64,000 nt of DNA, taken from positions 1 through 64,000 of the forward strand of contig NZ_WXVV01000018.1 of the NCBI RefSeq assembly GCF_013433315.1, written 5' to 3'. The notes beneath the pieces are model-generated. The model searched no databases, had not been told where the DNA came from, and was given only the letters and a program-made list of their open reading frames with translations. This DNA comes from Pseudomonas crudilactis. GTDB taxonomy: Bacteria; Pseudomonadota; Gammaproteobacteria; Pseudomonadales; Pseudomonadaceae. Positions 15,392 to 22,852 of this stretch are shown here, one piece after another (the stretch's first letter is position 1; the number at the start of each line of letters is the position of its first letter). The position numbers were made by a program, and so were the translations under genes.

Positions 15392-16384
15392 ATGATCAAA
15401 CAACAGCTGGACCGCTTTAACCGCCTCGACCTGCTCGGGCACCCGACGCCGCTGGAAAAACTCGAACGACTGTCCGCCTGGCTCGGCCGCGAGGTGTACA
15501 TCAAACGTGATGATCTGACGCCGCTGGCCATGGGTGGCAACAAGCTGCGCAAGCTCGAATACCTCGCCGCTGACGCTCTCGCGCAAGGCGCCGATACGCT
15601 AGTTACCGCCGGTGCTCTGCAATCGAACCACGTTCGTCAAACCGCCGCACTCGCCGCCAAACTCGGTCTCGGCTGTGTGGCGTTGCTGGAAAATCCGCTG
15701 GGCACTGACGACAGCAATTACACCGGCAACGGCAACCGCCTGCTGCTGGATCTGTTCGATACCAAAGTCGAACTGGTCGACAACCTCGACAACGCCGACG
15801 AACAACTCGCGGCCCTCGCCGTACGTTTGCGCAGCAACGGCAAGAAGCCGTATCTGGTGCCAATCGGTGGCTCGAATGCGCTCGGTGCGTTGGGTTATGT
15901 GCGCGCCGGTCTGGAGCTCGCCGAACAGATCAAGGACACCGGCCTGAATTTCGCCGCGGTAGTGTTGGCCTCAGGCAGTGCCGGCACTCACAGCGGTCTG
16001 GCATTGGCGTTGAGCGAAGTGCTGCCGCAACTACCGGTGATTGGCGTGACCGTTTCGCGCAGTGAAGAAGATCAGCGGCCGAAGGTTCAAGGACTTGCGG
16101 AACGCACGGCAGAGCTGCTCGGCGCCGAACTGCCGGCCAGTTTCAAGGTCGAGTTGTGGGACGAATACTTTGGCCCGCGTTATGGCGAGCCGAATGCCGG
16201 GACGTTGGCGGCGGTGAAGCTGCTGGCGAGTCAGGAAGCAGTGTTGCTGGATCCGGTTTATACCGGCAAGGCGATGGCGGGATTACTGGACGGGATCGGG
16301 CGTCAGCGTTTTGATGAGGGGCCGATCATTTTCTTGCACACCGGCGGCGCGCCGGCGTTGTTTGCCTATAGGGATTTTTTGTAA
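15392..16384 (+). CDS. dcyD: D-cysteine desulfhydrase
   Basis: This 330-residue PLP enzyme of the ACC-deaminase/DcyD family breaks D-cysteine into pyruvate, ammonia and sulfide. The PLP lysine is K51 in GGNKLRKLEY, and the substrate loop is TAGALQSNHVRQTAALAA. The ATG at 15392 gives the usual N-terminus (MIKQQLDRFNRLDLLGHPTP). The cystine transporter genes follow after a repeat, the same pairing as fliY-dcyD-yecSC in enterics, so imported cystine-derived cysteine is the likely substrate source. Confidence 0.93.
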   Translation: MIKQQLDRFNRLDLLGHPTPLEKLERLSAWLGREVYIKRDDLTPLAMGGNKLRKLEYLAADALAQGADTLVTAGALQSNHVRQTAALAAKLGLGCVALLENPLGTDDSNYTGNGNRLLLDLFDTKVELVDNLDNADEQLAALAVRLRSNGKKPYLVPIGGSNALGALGYVRAGLELAEQIKDTGLNFAAVVLASGSAGTHSGLALALSEVLPQLPVIGVTVSRSEEDQRPKVQGLAERTAELLGAELPASFKVELWDEYFGPRYGEPNAGTLAAVKLLASQEAVLLDPVYTGKAMAGLLDGIGRQRFDEGPIIFLHTGGAPALFAYRDFL

Positions 16385-16388
16385 GAGC

Positions 16389-16465
16389 AAGATCAAAAGA
16401 TCGCAGCCTGCGGCAGCTCCTACACGGGATTACCTGTAGGAACTGCCGCAGGCTGCGATCTTTTT
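16389..16465. repeat. Inverted repeat, family A
   Basis: AAGATCAAAAGATCGCAGCC to TACA (16389-16424) is followed after about ten bases by the inverted TGTAGGAACTGCCGCAGGCT arm (16435-16465). It lies just after the dcyD stop and could end that transcript. Confidence 0.85.
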
Positions 16466-16478
16466 CCACAGACGCTGC

Positions 16479-16497
16479 ATATTCCAATAAAGAATAT
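16479..16497. promoter_or_regulatory. Inverted repeat upstream of the cystine transporter promoter (candidate CysB-type site)
   Basis: ATATTC and GAATAT are separated by seven bases. The repeat ends 18 bases upstream of the candidate -35 element. Position and half-site spacing suit a LysR-type activator such as CysB; the identity is inferred. Confidence 0.35.
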
Positions 16498-16515
16498 CAT
16501 TTTCAATATTAAGTA

Positions 16516-16545
16516 TTTTCAAGTCTAACGCAGACACCTTATAGT
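16516..16545 (+). promoter_or_regulatory. Candidate sigma-70 promoter for tcyJ
   Basis: TTTTCA (16516-16521) and TATAGT (16540-16545) are 18 bases apart in an AT-rich stretch, about 125 bases before the tcyJ start. No start-site data are available. Confidence 0.35.
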
Positions 16546-16670
16546 CTCGCCGCAGGCGAATTTCGCGAGAGACGCATAAGCTGCTTTAAGGCAGGATAGC
16601 GCTGTCGTCCGAATCACCCATTCGCCAACTTTCCTTTAGCGTCTTCCATAAGAAAACACAGGGGCTCGTC

Positions 16671-17471
16671 ATGAATTTTTCCGCACTACGTCGCAATCTG
16701 CTGGTGGGTTCGCTGGGCCTGGCGCTGAGCGCAGGTCTGATCGGCCAGGCAGTGGCCGGTGAGCAGCTGCAACAGATCAAGGACAAAGGCGTTATCAACG
16801 TCGGCCTGGAAGGCACTTATCCACCGTTCAGCTTCGTCGATGCCGACGGCAAACTGTCCGGTTTCGAAGTCGAGCTTTCCGAAGCCCTGGCACAAAAACT
16901 CGGCGTCAAAGCCAAGGTTCAGCCAACCAAGTGGGACGGTATCCTCGCCGCGCTGGAATCCAAGCGTCTGGATGTCGTAGTCAACCAGGTGACCATCTCC
17001 GAAGAGCGCAAGAAGAAGTATGACTTCTCCGAGCCGTACACCGTTTCCGGGATTCAGGCGCTGGTGCTGAAGAGCAAAGAAGCCGCGCTGAACATCAAGA
17101 CCGCCGCCGACCTGTCCGGCAAGAAAGTCGGTGTAGGCCTGGGCACCAACTACGAACAATGGGTCCGCGCCAACGTGCCGGGTGCCGACGTGCGCACCTA
17201 CGACGATGATCCGACCAAGTTCGCCGACCTGAACAACGGCCGCACCGACGCCATCCTGATCGACCGTCTGGCCGCCCTGGAATACGCCAAGAAAGCGCCG
17301 AAAACCGTCGCCGCCGGTGAAGCCTTCTCCCGTCAGGAAGCTGGTATCGCCCTGCGCAAAGGCGAGCCTGAACTGCTGGCCGCGCTGAACAAGGCCCTCG
17401 ACGAACTGCGTGCCGACGGCACCCTGAAGAAGCTGTCCGAGAAGTACTTCAACGCTGACGTCACTCAATAA
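16671..17471 (+). CDS. tcyJ: Cystine ABC transporter, substrate-binding protein
   Basis: This 266-residue periplasmic protein matches FliY/TcyJ: a signal peptide to about residue 29 (cleavage after AVA), then the family-3 binding-protein pattern VINVGLEGTYPPFSFVDADG, WDGILAALESKRLDVVVNQV and YDFSEPYTVSG. It binds cystine for TcyLN. The dcyD gene upstream supports cystine rather than another amino acid. Except for the initiator it has no methionine and no cysteine. The stop overlaps the permease start by one base. Confidence 0.93.
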   Translation: MNFSALRRNLLVGSLGLALSAGLIGQAVAGEQLQQIKDKGVINVGLEGTYPPFSFVDADGKLSGFEVELSEALAQKLGVKAKVQPTKWDGILAALESKRLDVVVNQVTISEERKKKYDFSEPYTVSGIQALVLKSKEAALNIKTAADLSGKKVGVGLGTNYEQWVRANVPGADVRTYDDDPTKFADLNNGRTDAILIDRLAALEYAKKAPKTVAAGEAFSRQEAGIALRKGEPELLAALNKALDELRADGTLKKLSEKYFNADVTQ

Positions 17472-18136
17472 TGGAAGAAGCTTTCCAACTCGCACTGGAC
17501 TCTGCGCCCTTCCTGCTCAAGGGCGCGTATTACACGGTAGTCCTCAGCCTCGGCGGCATGTTTTTCGGCCTGCTGCTGGGCTTTGGCCTGGCATTGATGC
17601 GCCTGTCGCGCTTCAGATCGGTCAGTTGGCTGGCACGCATCTACGTGTCGTTCTTTCGCGGCACGCCGCTACTGGTGCAACTGTTCGTGATCTATTACGG
17701 CTTGCCGCAATTGGGTCTCGAACTGGATCCGTTACCAGCAGCGCTGATCGGCTTCTCGCTGAACATGGCCGCGTACGCCTGTGAAATTCTGCGCGCCGCG
17801 ATCGGTTCGATCGAGCGTGGTCAGTGGGAAGCGGCTGCGAGCATTGGCATGACCCGCGCGCAGACCTTGCGCCGGGCCATCCTGCCGCAAGCGATGCGCA
17901 CGGCATTGCCGCCGCTGGGCAACAGCTTCATTTCGCTGGTCAAAGACACTGCTCTGGCAGCCACCATTCAAGTGCCGGAATTGTTCCGTCAGGCGCAGTT
18001 GATTACCGCCCGGACTTTCGAAGTCTTCACCATGTATCTTGCCGCCGCGCTGATCTACTGGATTCTGGCCACAGTGCTTTCGCACTTCCAGAACAAGTTG
18101 GAAGAGCGGGTCAATCGGCATGACCAGGAGTCCTGA
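17471..18136 (+). CDS. tcyL: Cystine ABC transporter, permease
   Basis: This 221-residue permease of the His/Glu/Gln/Arg family has about four to five membrane segments. The EAA loop is present as GQWEAAASIGMTRAQTLRRAILPQAMRTALPPLGN. It corresponds to YecS/TcyL, a single permease that forms a homodimer. It overlaps tcyJ by one base and its stop lies four bases before the preferred start of the ATPase, so the three are one operon. Confidence 0.93.
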   Translation: MEEAFQLALDSAPFLLKGAYYTVVLSLGGMFFGLLLGFGLALMRLSRFRSVSWLARIYVSFFRGTPLLVQLFVIYYGLPQLGLELDPLPAALIGFSLNMAAYACEILRAAIGSIERGQWEAAASIGMTRAQTLRRAILPQAMRTALPPLGNSFISLVKDTALAATIQVPELFRQAQLITARTFEVFTMYLAAALIYWILATVLSHFQNKLEERVNRHDQES

Positions 18137-18140
18137 CCTG

Positions 18141-18890
18141 ATGATTGTCGTGGAAAAACTGACCAAGCAATTCAAGGGTCAAGTCGTGCTCAACGGTATC
18201 GACCTCGAGGTCAAGGAAGGCGAGGTGGTCGCGATTATCGGCCCCAGCGGCTCGGGGAAAACGACGTTCCTGCGTTGCCTGAATTTCCTTGAACAACCCA
18301 CCAGCGGCCGGATCAAGGTCGGCGATATCGAAATCGATACCAGTCGCCCGCTGAACCAGCAGCAAAGCCTGGTGCGCAATCTGCGCCAGCATGTGGGCTT
18401 CGTGTTCCAGAACTTCAATCTGTTCCCCCATCGCACTGCTTTGGAAAACGTCATCGAAGGCCCGATCGTGGTCAAGAAGATGCCGCGCGACGAGGCTGTT
18501 GGCCTGGGCAAGAAGCTGCTGGCCAAGGTCGGTCTTGCCGGTAAGGAAGACGCCTATCCGCGTCGCCTGTCCGGAGGTCAGCAACAGCGCGTAGCGATTG
18601 CCCGAGCGCTGGCGATGGAACCGGAAGTGATCCTGTTCGACGAGCCGACTTCGGCCCTCGACCCGGAACTGGTCGGTGAAGTGCTGGCAACCATTCGTGG
18701 CTTGGCGGAAGAGAAACGCACCATGGTGATTGTCACCCACGAAATGGGTTTTGCTCGCGATGTGGCCAACCGTGTAGTGTTCTTTGACAAAGGTGTGATC
18801 GTCGAACAAGGCGACGCCAAGGCATTGTTTGCCAATCCGAAAGAAGAACGCACTAAACAGTTTCTCAGCAAGTTTCTGAATCACGCCTGA
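18141..18890 (+). CDS. tcyN: Cystine ABC transporter, ATP-binding protein
   Basis: This 249-residue ATPase corresponds to YecC/TcyN. Walker A is GPSGSGKT (residues 34-41), the signature is LSGGQQQRVAIARAL, Walker B is VILFDEPTSALDPE, and the H-loop is VIVTHEMGFARDV. The ATG at 18141 has AGGAG at 18126-18130; an in-frame ATG at 18120 would add seven residues and overlap the permease gene. A weak hairpin follows at 18913-18932 without a clear T-run. Confidence 0.93.
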   Translation: MIVVEKLTKQFKGQVVLNGIDLEVKEGEVVAIIGPSGSGKTTFLRCLNFLEQPTSGRIKVGDIEIDTSRPLNQQQSLVRNLRQHVGFVFQNFNLFPHRTALENVIEGPIVVKKMPRDEAVGLGKKLLAKVGLAGKEDAYPRRLSGGQQQRVAIARALAMEPEVILFDEPTSALDPELVGEVLATIRGLAEEKRTMVIVTHEMGFARDVANRVVFFDKGVIVEQGDAKALFANPKEERTKQFLSKFLNHA

Positions 18891-19364
18891 GAACTTTCAT
18901 TGCATCATCAAAAACTTCCACGGACGGAAGTTACCCCTATATAACTTCAGCATCAACCAATACCCCTGCCCAAACAAAAATTATCAGAAGCGCTACATAT
19001 ATATGTTCTGCAACAGATAATACCCGCCTGTCTTCCTCTCCGACTGACCTGACCATGCTCGAATGAATCTTGCGTAAAAACCGGCAAAACGCCCGAGGCA
19101 CTGTGGCTTATTTCACTTGTAGGACTAGGCAAGACGTCATAGCGACGTAGGAAACTTCTGATTAATTCGTAATTCATGAATTAACTAATATCGTCTATTG
19201 ACAGCTTATCCCGCGCACTCTTATCTAGTCGGCAACCGGCACCACTTAGTTCACCAAACCCGAATCCAACCTGAATAAAAGTTCAAAGCTTTATTGCCAG
19301 TTTATTCACGTCTTTTGTTCTTCCAGAAACGGACTTCGTTGCAAGGCTTCAAGGAGAGAAATCG
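18891..19364. other. Intergenic region of about 470 bases without a supported gene
   Basis: It holds a seven-base-pair hairpin just after tcyN (AACTTCC/GGAAGTT, 18913-18932) and a perfect 14-base palindrome TAATTCATGAATTA (19170-19183). The second half is AT-rich and probably carries the promoter of the following gene, whose AAGGAGAG lies just before the ATG. Short frames here look random. Confidence 0.5.
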
Positions 19365-20129
19365 ATGACCCGCACTTCGCATACCCCCGAACTGGCAGCA
19401 CCGACCCTGGCGCCAGCGCAAAAAACCGGCATCAATCTGACTGCCGCCGCACATTTGTTGGTCGATGTGTCGCCCTATCCCGATATGGATAGCGGCGACC
19501 TCATTGAGCTGTTCTGGAACAAATGCTACGTCGCTTCCAGGGTGCTGACGTCCGAGGACGTCGGCATGGCCGTCAGCCTGCGGGTGCCGGAGAGTTTCAT
19601 CGCCAGCGGCACGGCGCGCGTCCACTACCGGGTGATGCAGGTGGGTCAGGGGCCGGCGTTATCGGCGGCGACGCGGGTTCAGGTCAAACTGGACTGCCCC
19701 GGCGGTCAGCCCTCGGCACTGAGCGCAGACGAAAACCAGCAACTGGCCCCCGTGACCATTCCCGACGCCATTCGCCGCCAGGGCGTGAATCCGAACCAGA
19801 TCAAACGTGGCGTCCCTCTGACTATCGAGCCATACCTGAACATGGCTGAGGACGACGCCATTACCTTGCGCTGGGGTGATGTGCGCATGGATCTGGCGCC
19901 AGTCACTGCCGCAGATATCGGCTTGCCGATTCAGGTCTGGGTACCGCCAGCGGTGATTGTCGAAGCGGGTGAGGATCTGCGGCTGGACGTGACTTATTGC
20001 GTGATTGACCGAGTCGGCAATAACTCACGTTGGGCACCGCCCCGCACATTGAAGATCGGCTGTGTAAATCCTTATCTGAAAGTCCCTCTGAGGCAGGAAC
20101 TCAAGGCGGCCGAATCGCGCAAGGCCTGA
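19365..20129 (+). CDS. Protein with two copies of an Ig-like repeat, function unknown
   Basis: This 254-residue protein has no signal peptide or membrane segment. It contains two related domains of about 80 residues, at about 32-110 and 150-232. Compare VDVSPYPDMDSGDLIELFWN with TIEPYLNMAEDDAITLRWGD, LTSEDVGMAVSLRVPESFI with VTAADIGLPIQVWVPPAVI, and the following ARVHYRV with LRLDVTY. The pattern suggests beta-sandwich (Ig-like) domains, similar in style to repeats in large Pseudomonas surface or toxin-associated proteins; this is inference. Strong AAGGAG precedes the ATG. A terminator lies 155 bases after the stop. Confidence 0.65.
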   Translation: MTRTSHTPELAAPTLAPAQKTGINLTAAAHLLVDVSPYPDMDSGDLIELFWNKCYVASRVLTSEDVGMAVSLRVPESFIASGTARVHYRVMQVGQGPALSAATRVQVKLDCPGGQPSALSADENQQLAPVTIPDAIRRQGVNPNQIKRGVPLTIEPYLNMAEDDAITLRWGDVRMDLAPVTAADIGLPIQVWVPPAVIVEAGEDLRLDVTYCVIDRVGNNSRWAPPRTLKIGCVNPYLKVPLRQELKAAESRKA

Positions 20130-20284
20130 TGCGCTTTGGTGGTGGCGGGGGTTCAGCCCCCTCACCTGAAAATTCTTAACCAACCCGACCATCACCCCTT
20201 CTATACATATTCCTAAAAGTTAGTTTATTTAATTTTTATACACGCTTAGGGTATATGAACCGGACCACCGGACATTCTTTCATT

Positions 20285-20306
20285 CGCCGCACTTTGCGGC
20301 GTTTTT
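20285..20306 (+). terminator. Rho-independent terminator ahead of the sfnB operon
   Basis: CGCCGCA and TGCGGCG pair around a three-base loop and are followed by TTTTT. It could end the transcript of the upstream gene, or act as an attenuator if transcription starts near the TATATG at 20252-20257. Confidence 0.75.
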
Positions 20307-20328
20307 CATGAGATGTGAGGTAGGTAGT

Positions 20329-20397
20329 ATGGTCCGGAACACAATCACCCCAGTGCAGATCGCCAGGGCATTGCGTGCAGCCAAGGAGCGGCACTGA
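20329..20397 (+). CDS. Possible 22-residue leader peptide overlapping the sfnB start
   Basis: A short frame starts at ATG 20329 with GAGG nearby, encodes 22 residues (begins MVRNTITPVQ, ends RAAKERH) and stops in TGATG, sharing one base with the next gene's ATG. The sfnB Shine-Dalgarno (AAGGAG) lies inside it, so translation may be coupled. It has no cysteine. Similar coupling by tiny upstream frames is known in other operons, but I do not recognise this peptide and it may not be translated. Confidence 0.4.
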   Translation: MVRNTITPVQIARALRAAKERH

Positions 20398-21638
20398 TGT
20401 CCAGTCTGGCAGACGCAAACGTCCAGTCGGATCTGGACATCGCCCCGTTGTTGTTGCCCGCGCAGGTGTTGCGCAACGACGCCCAAGCCATCAAGGCCGC
20501 CCGTGAGCTGGCGCAAGCCGCCCGCGTGCAGGCCGCCAAGCGCGACCGCCAGCGCAAGCTGCCGTGGTCGGAAATCGAACAGTTCACCCGCAGCGGTCTG
20601 GGCAGCATTGCCATCCCGCGCGAATACGGCGGCCCGCAGGTGTCGTTCGTTACATTGGCCGAAGTTTTCGCAATCATTTCTGCGGCAGACCCGGCATTGG
20701 GACAGATCCCGCAGAACCAGTTCGGCATCATCAATCTGGTGCTCGGCAGCGCCACCGAAGCGCAGAAACAACAGCTGTTCCAGAGCGTTCTGGAAGGTTG
20801 GCGCATCGGCAATGCCGGCCCGGAACGCGGCACCAAAAACACCCTGGAACTGAAAGCGCGGATCACCGCCGACGGCGACGATTACGTGATCAACGGCCAG
20901 AAGTTCTATTCCACCGGAGCGCTATTTGCGCACTGGGTCGCGGTCAAGGCACTCAACGATGACGGCAAACAAGTGCTGGCCTTCGTCCGTCGCGGCACGC
21001 CGGGTTTGCGCATTGTTGATGACTGGTCGGGCTTCGGTCAGCGCACCACCGCCAGCGGTACGATTCTGCTGAACAACGTGCGTGTCGAATCGAGCCTGGT
21101 GGTCGACAACTGGAAGATCAACGAAACCCCGAACACCCAAGGCGCGGTGTCGCAGCTGATTCAAGCCGCGATCGACGCCGGCATCGCCCGTGGCGCCATT
21201 GATGACGCCATCGAGTTCGTCAAAACCCGCGCACGGCCGTGGATCGACGCAAAGGTTGATCGCGCCAGCGATGACCTCTATGTGATCGCCGATATCGGCA
21301 AACTGAAAATCGAACTGCACGCCGCCGAAGCGCTGCTGCGCAAGGCCGGGCAGGTTCTCGATCAAGTGCACGCCGCGCCGCTCACTGCCGAGTCCGCCGC
21401 CCGCGCTTCGATCGCCGTGGCCGAAGCAAAAGTGCTCACCACCGAGATCTCACTGCTCGCCAGCGAAAAGCTTTTCGAATTGGCCGGCAGCCGCGCGACC
21501 CTCGCCGAATTCAATCTCGACCGTCACTGGCGCAACGCCCGCGTGCACACGTTGCACGACCCGGTGCGCTGGAAATATCACGCGGTCGGCGCCTATCGCC
21601 TCAACGGCACTTTACCGGCTCGCCATTCCTGGATCTGA
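20397..21638 (+). CDS. sfnB: SfnB-type sulfur-acquisition oxidoreductase (acyl-CoA dehydrogenase fold), copy 1
   Basis: This 413-residue flavoprotein belongs to the DszC/SfnB branch of the acyl-CoA dehydrogenase superfamily, whose members oxygenate organosulfur compounds with reduced flavin. Diagnostic stretches are SIAIPREYGGPQVSFVTLAE, LGQIPQNQFGI, VINGQKFYSTGALFAHW, IVDDWSGFGQRTTASGT and the C-terminal DRHWRNARVHTLHDPVRWKY. SfnB acts in the dimethyl sulfone/sulfonate pathways of Pseudomonas. Apart from the initiator the protein contains neither methionine nor cysteine in 413 residues. It heads a run with a second SfnB, a flavin monooxygenase and a transporter. Confidence 0.9.
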   Translation: MSSLADANVQSDLDIAPLLLPAQVLRNDAQAIKAARELAQAARVQAAKRDRQRKLPWSEIEQFTRSGLGSIAIPREYGGPQVSFVTLAEVFAIISAADPALGQIPQNQFGIINLVLGSATEAQKQQLFQSVLEGWRIGNAGPERGTKNTLELKARITADGDDYVINGQKFYSTGALFAHWVAVKALNDDGKQVLAFVRRGTPGLRIVDDWSGFGQRTTASGTILLNNVRVESSLVVDNWKINETPNTQGAVSQLIQAAIDAGIARGAIDDAIEFVKTRARPWIDAKVDRASDDLYVIADIGKLKIELHAAEALLRKAGQVLDQVHAAPLTAESAARASIAVAEAKVLTTEISLLASEKLFELAGSRATLAEFNLDRHWRNARVHTLHDPVRWKYHAVGAYRLNGTLPARHSWI

Positions 21639-21658
21639 CCAGACCTCTGGAGAAACCT

Positions 21659-22852
21659 ATGACTTTTTCCCATCACGTCGCGGTCATCACCAGCGATGAG
21701 CAAGCCCTGATCGTCGCCAGCGACCTGGCCGAAGATTTCAAACGCGACAGCGCCGTCCGTGACCGCGAACGCCGCCTGCCACTGCCGGAACTCGATGTAT
21801 TTTCCCGCTCCGGTCTATGGGGCATCAGCGTGCCCAAGGAATACGGCGGCGCTGGCGTCTCCAACGTAACTCTGGCCAAAGTCATTGCGCTGATCGCTCA
21901 GGCTGACGGCTCGCTCGGGCAGATTCCGCAGAACCATTTCTACGCGCTGGAAGTGCTGCGGGTGAACGGCAGCCACGCGCAAAAACGACGGCTGTACGCC
22001 GAGGTTCTCGCCGGCCAGCGCTTCGGCAATGCCCTGGCGGAACTGGGCACCAAAACCGCTCACGACCGCGTCACCAGTCTCAAGCGCGACGGTGACGGCT
22101 ATCGCATTAACGGCCGCAAGTTCTATGCGACCGGCGCGATTTACGCACAGCGCATCCCTACTTCTGTGGTGGATGAAAACGGTGTGCAGCAACTGGCCTT
22201 TGTCCCGCGTGACAGCAAAGGCCTGACGGTGATCGACGACTGGAGCGGCTTCGGTCAGCGCACCACCGGCAGCGGTTCGGTGGTGTTCGAAGACGTGTAC
22301 GTTGCGGCTGAAGACGTGCTGCCGTTTCAAAGTGCCTTCGAACGCCCGACCACTGTCGGCCCGTTGGCGCAGATCCTTCACGCCGCCATCGACACCGGCA
22401 TCGCCCGCGCCGCTTACGAAGATGCCCTGCACTTTGTGCGCAGCAAGACGCGCCCGTGGATCGATTCCGGCAACGACAAAGCCACCGAAGATCCACTGAC
22501 ACTGAAAAGCTTCGGCCACTTGAGTATCCGCCTGCATGCCACCGAGGCCTTGCTTGAACGGGCCGGCGAATTCCTGGATGCCGCGCAGACTGAAACCAAC
22601 GCTGACACGGTTGCGGCGGCCTCGATTGCCGTCGCCGAGGCCCGCGCGATCAGCACCGAAATTTCCCTCGCCGCCGGCAGCACACTGTTCGAACTGGCCG
22701 GCAGCCAAGCCACGCTGATCGAACACGGCCTCGACCGTCACTGGCGCAACGCTCGCGTACACACCCTGCACGATCCGGTGCGCTGGAAGTATCACGCGGT
22801 GGGCAACTACTACCTCAACGATGAAAACCCTCCGTTGCGAGGGACGATCTGA
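21659..22852 (+). CDS. sfnB: SfnB-type sulfur-acquisition oxidoreductase, copy 2
   Basis: This 397-residue paralogue of the preceding gene shares the same landmarks (ISVPKEYGGAGVSNVTLAKV, LGQIPQNHFYA, DDWSGFGQRTTGSGS, DRHWRNARVHTLHDPVRWKY) but is clearly diverged, so the pair probably act on different substrates or steps. It too has no cysteine and no methionine after the initiator. It starts 20 bases after copy 1 (GGAG upstream) and its TGA shares one base with the next ATG. A flavin reductase is not encoded nearby, so FMNH2 must come from elsewhere. Confidence 0.9.
   Translation: MTFSHHVAVITSDEQALIVASDLAEDFKRDSAVRDRERRLPLPELDVFSRSGLWGISVPKEYGGAGVSNVTLAKVIALIAQADGSLGQIPQNHFYALEVLRVNGSHAQKRRLYAEVLAGQRFGNALAELGTKTAHDRVTSLKRDGDGYRINGRKFYATGAIYAQRIPTSVVDENGVQQLAFVPRDSKGLTVIDDWSGFGQRTTGSGSVVFEDVYVAAEDVLPFQSAFERPTTVGPLAQILHAAIDTGIARAAYEDALHFVRSKTRPWIDSGNDKATEDPLTLKSFGHLSIRLHATEALLERAGEFLDAAQTETNADTVAAASIAVAEARAISTEISLAAGSTLFELAGSQATLIEHGLDRHWRNARVHTLHDPVRWKYHAVGNYYLNDENPPLRGTI

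Noticed and set aside
18953..19177. 74-codon minus-strand frame in the gap after tcyN
   Set aside because: No ribosome-binding site was evident and the sequence looks random.
20130..20328. Sigma-54 promoter upstream of sfnB
   Set aside because: I looked for GG-N10-GC elements expected for SfnR control and found no convincing match.
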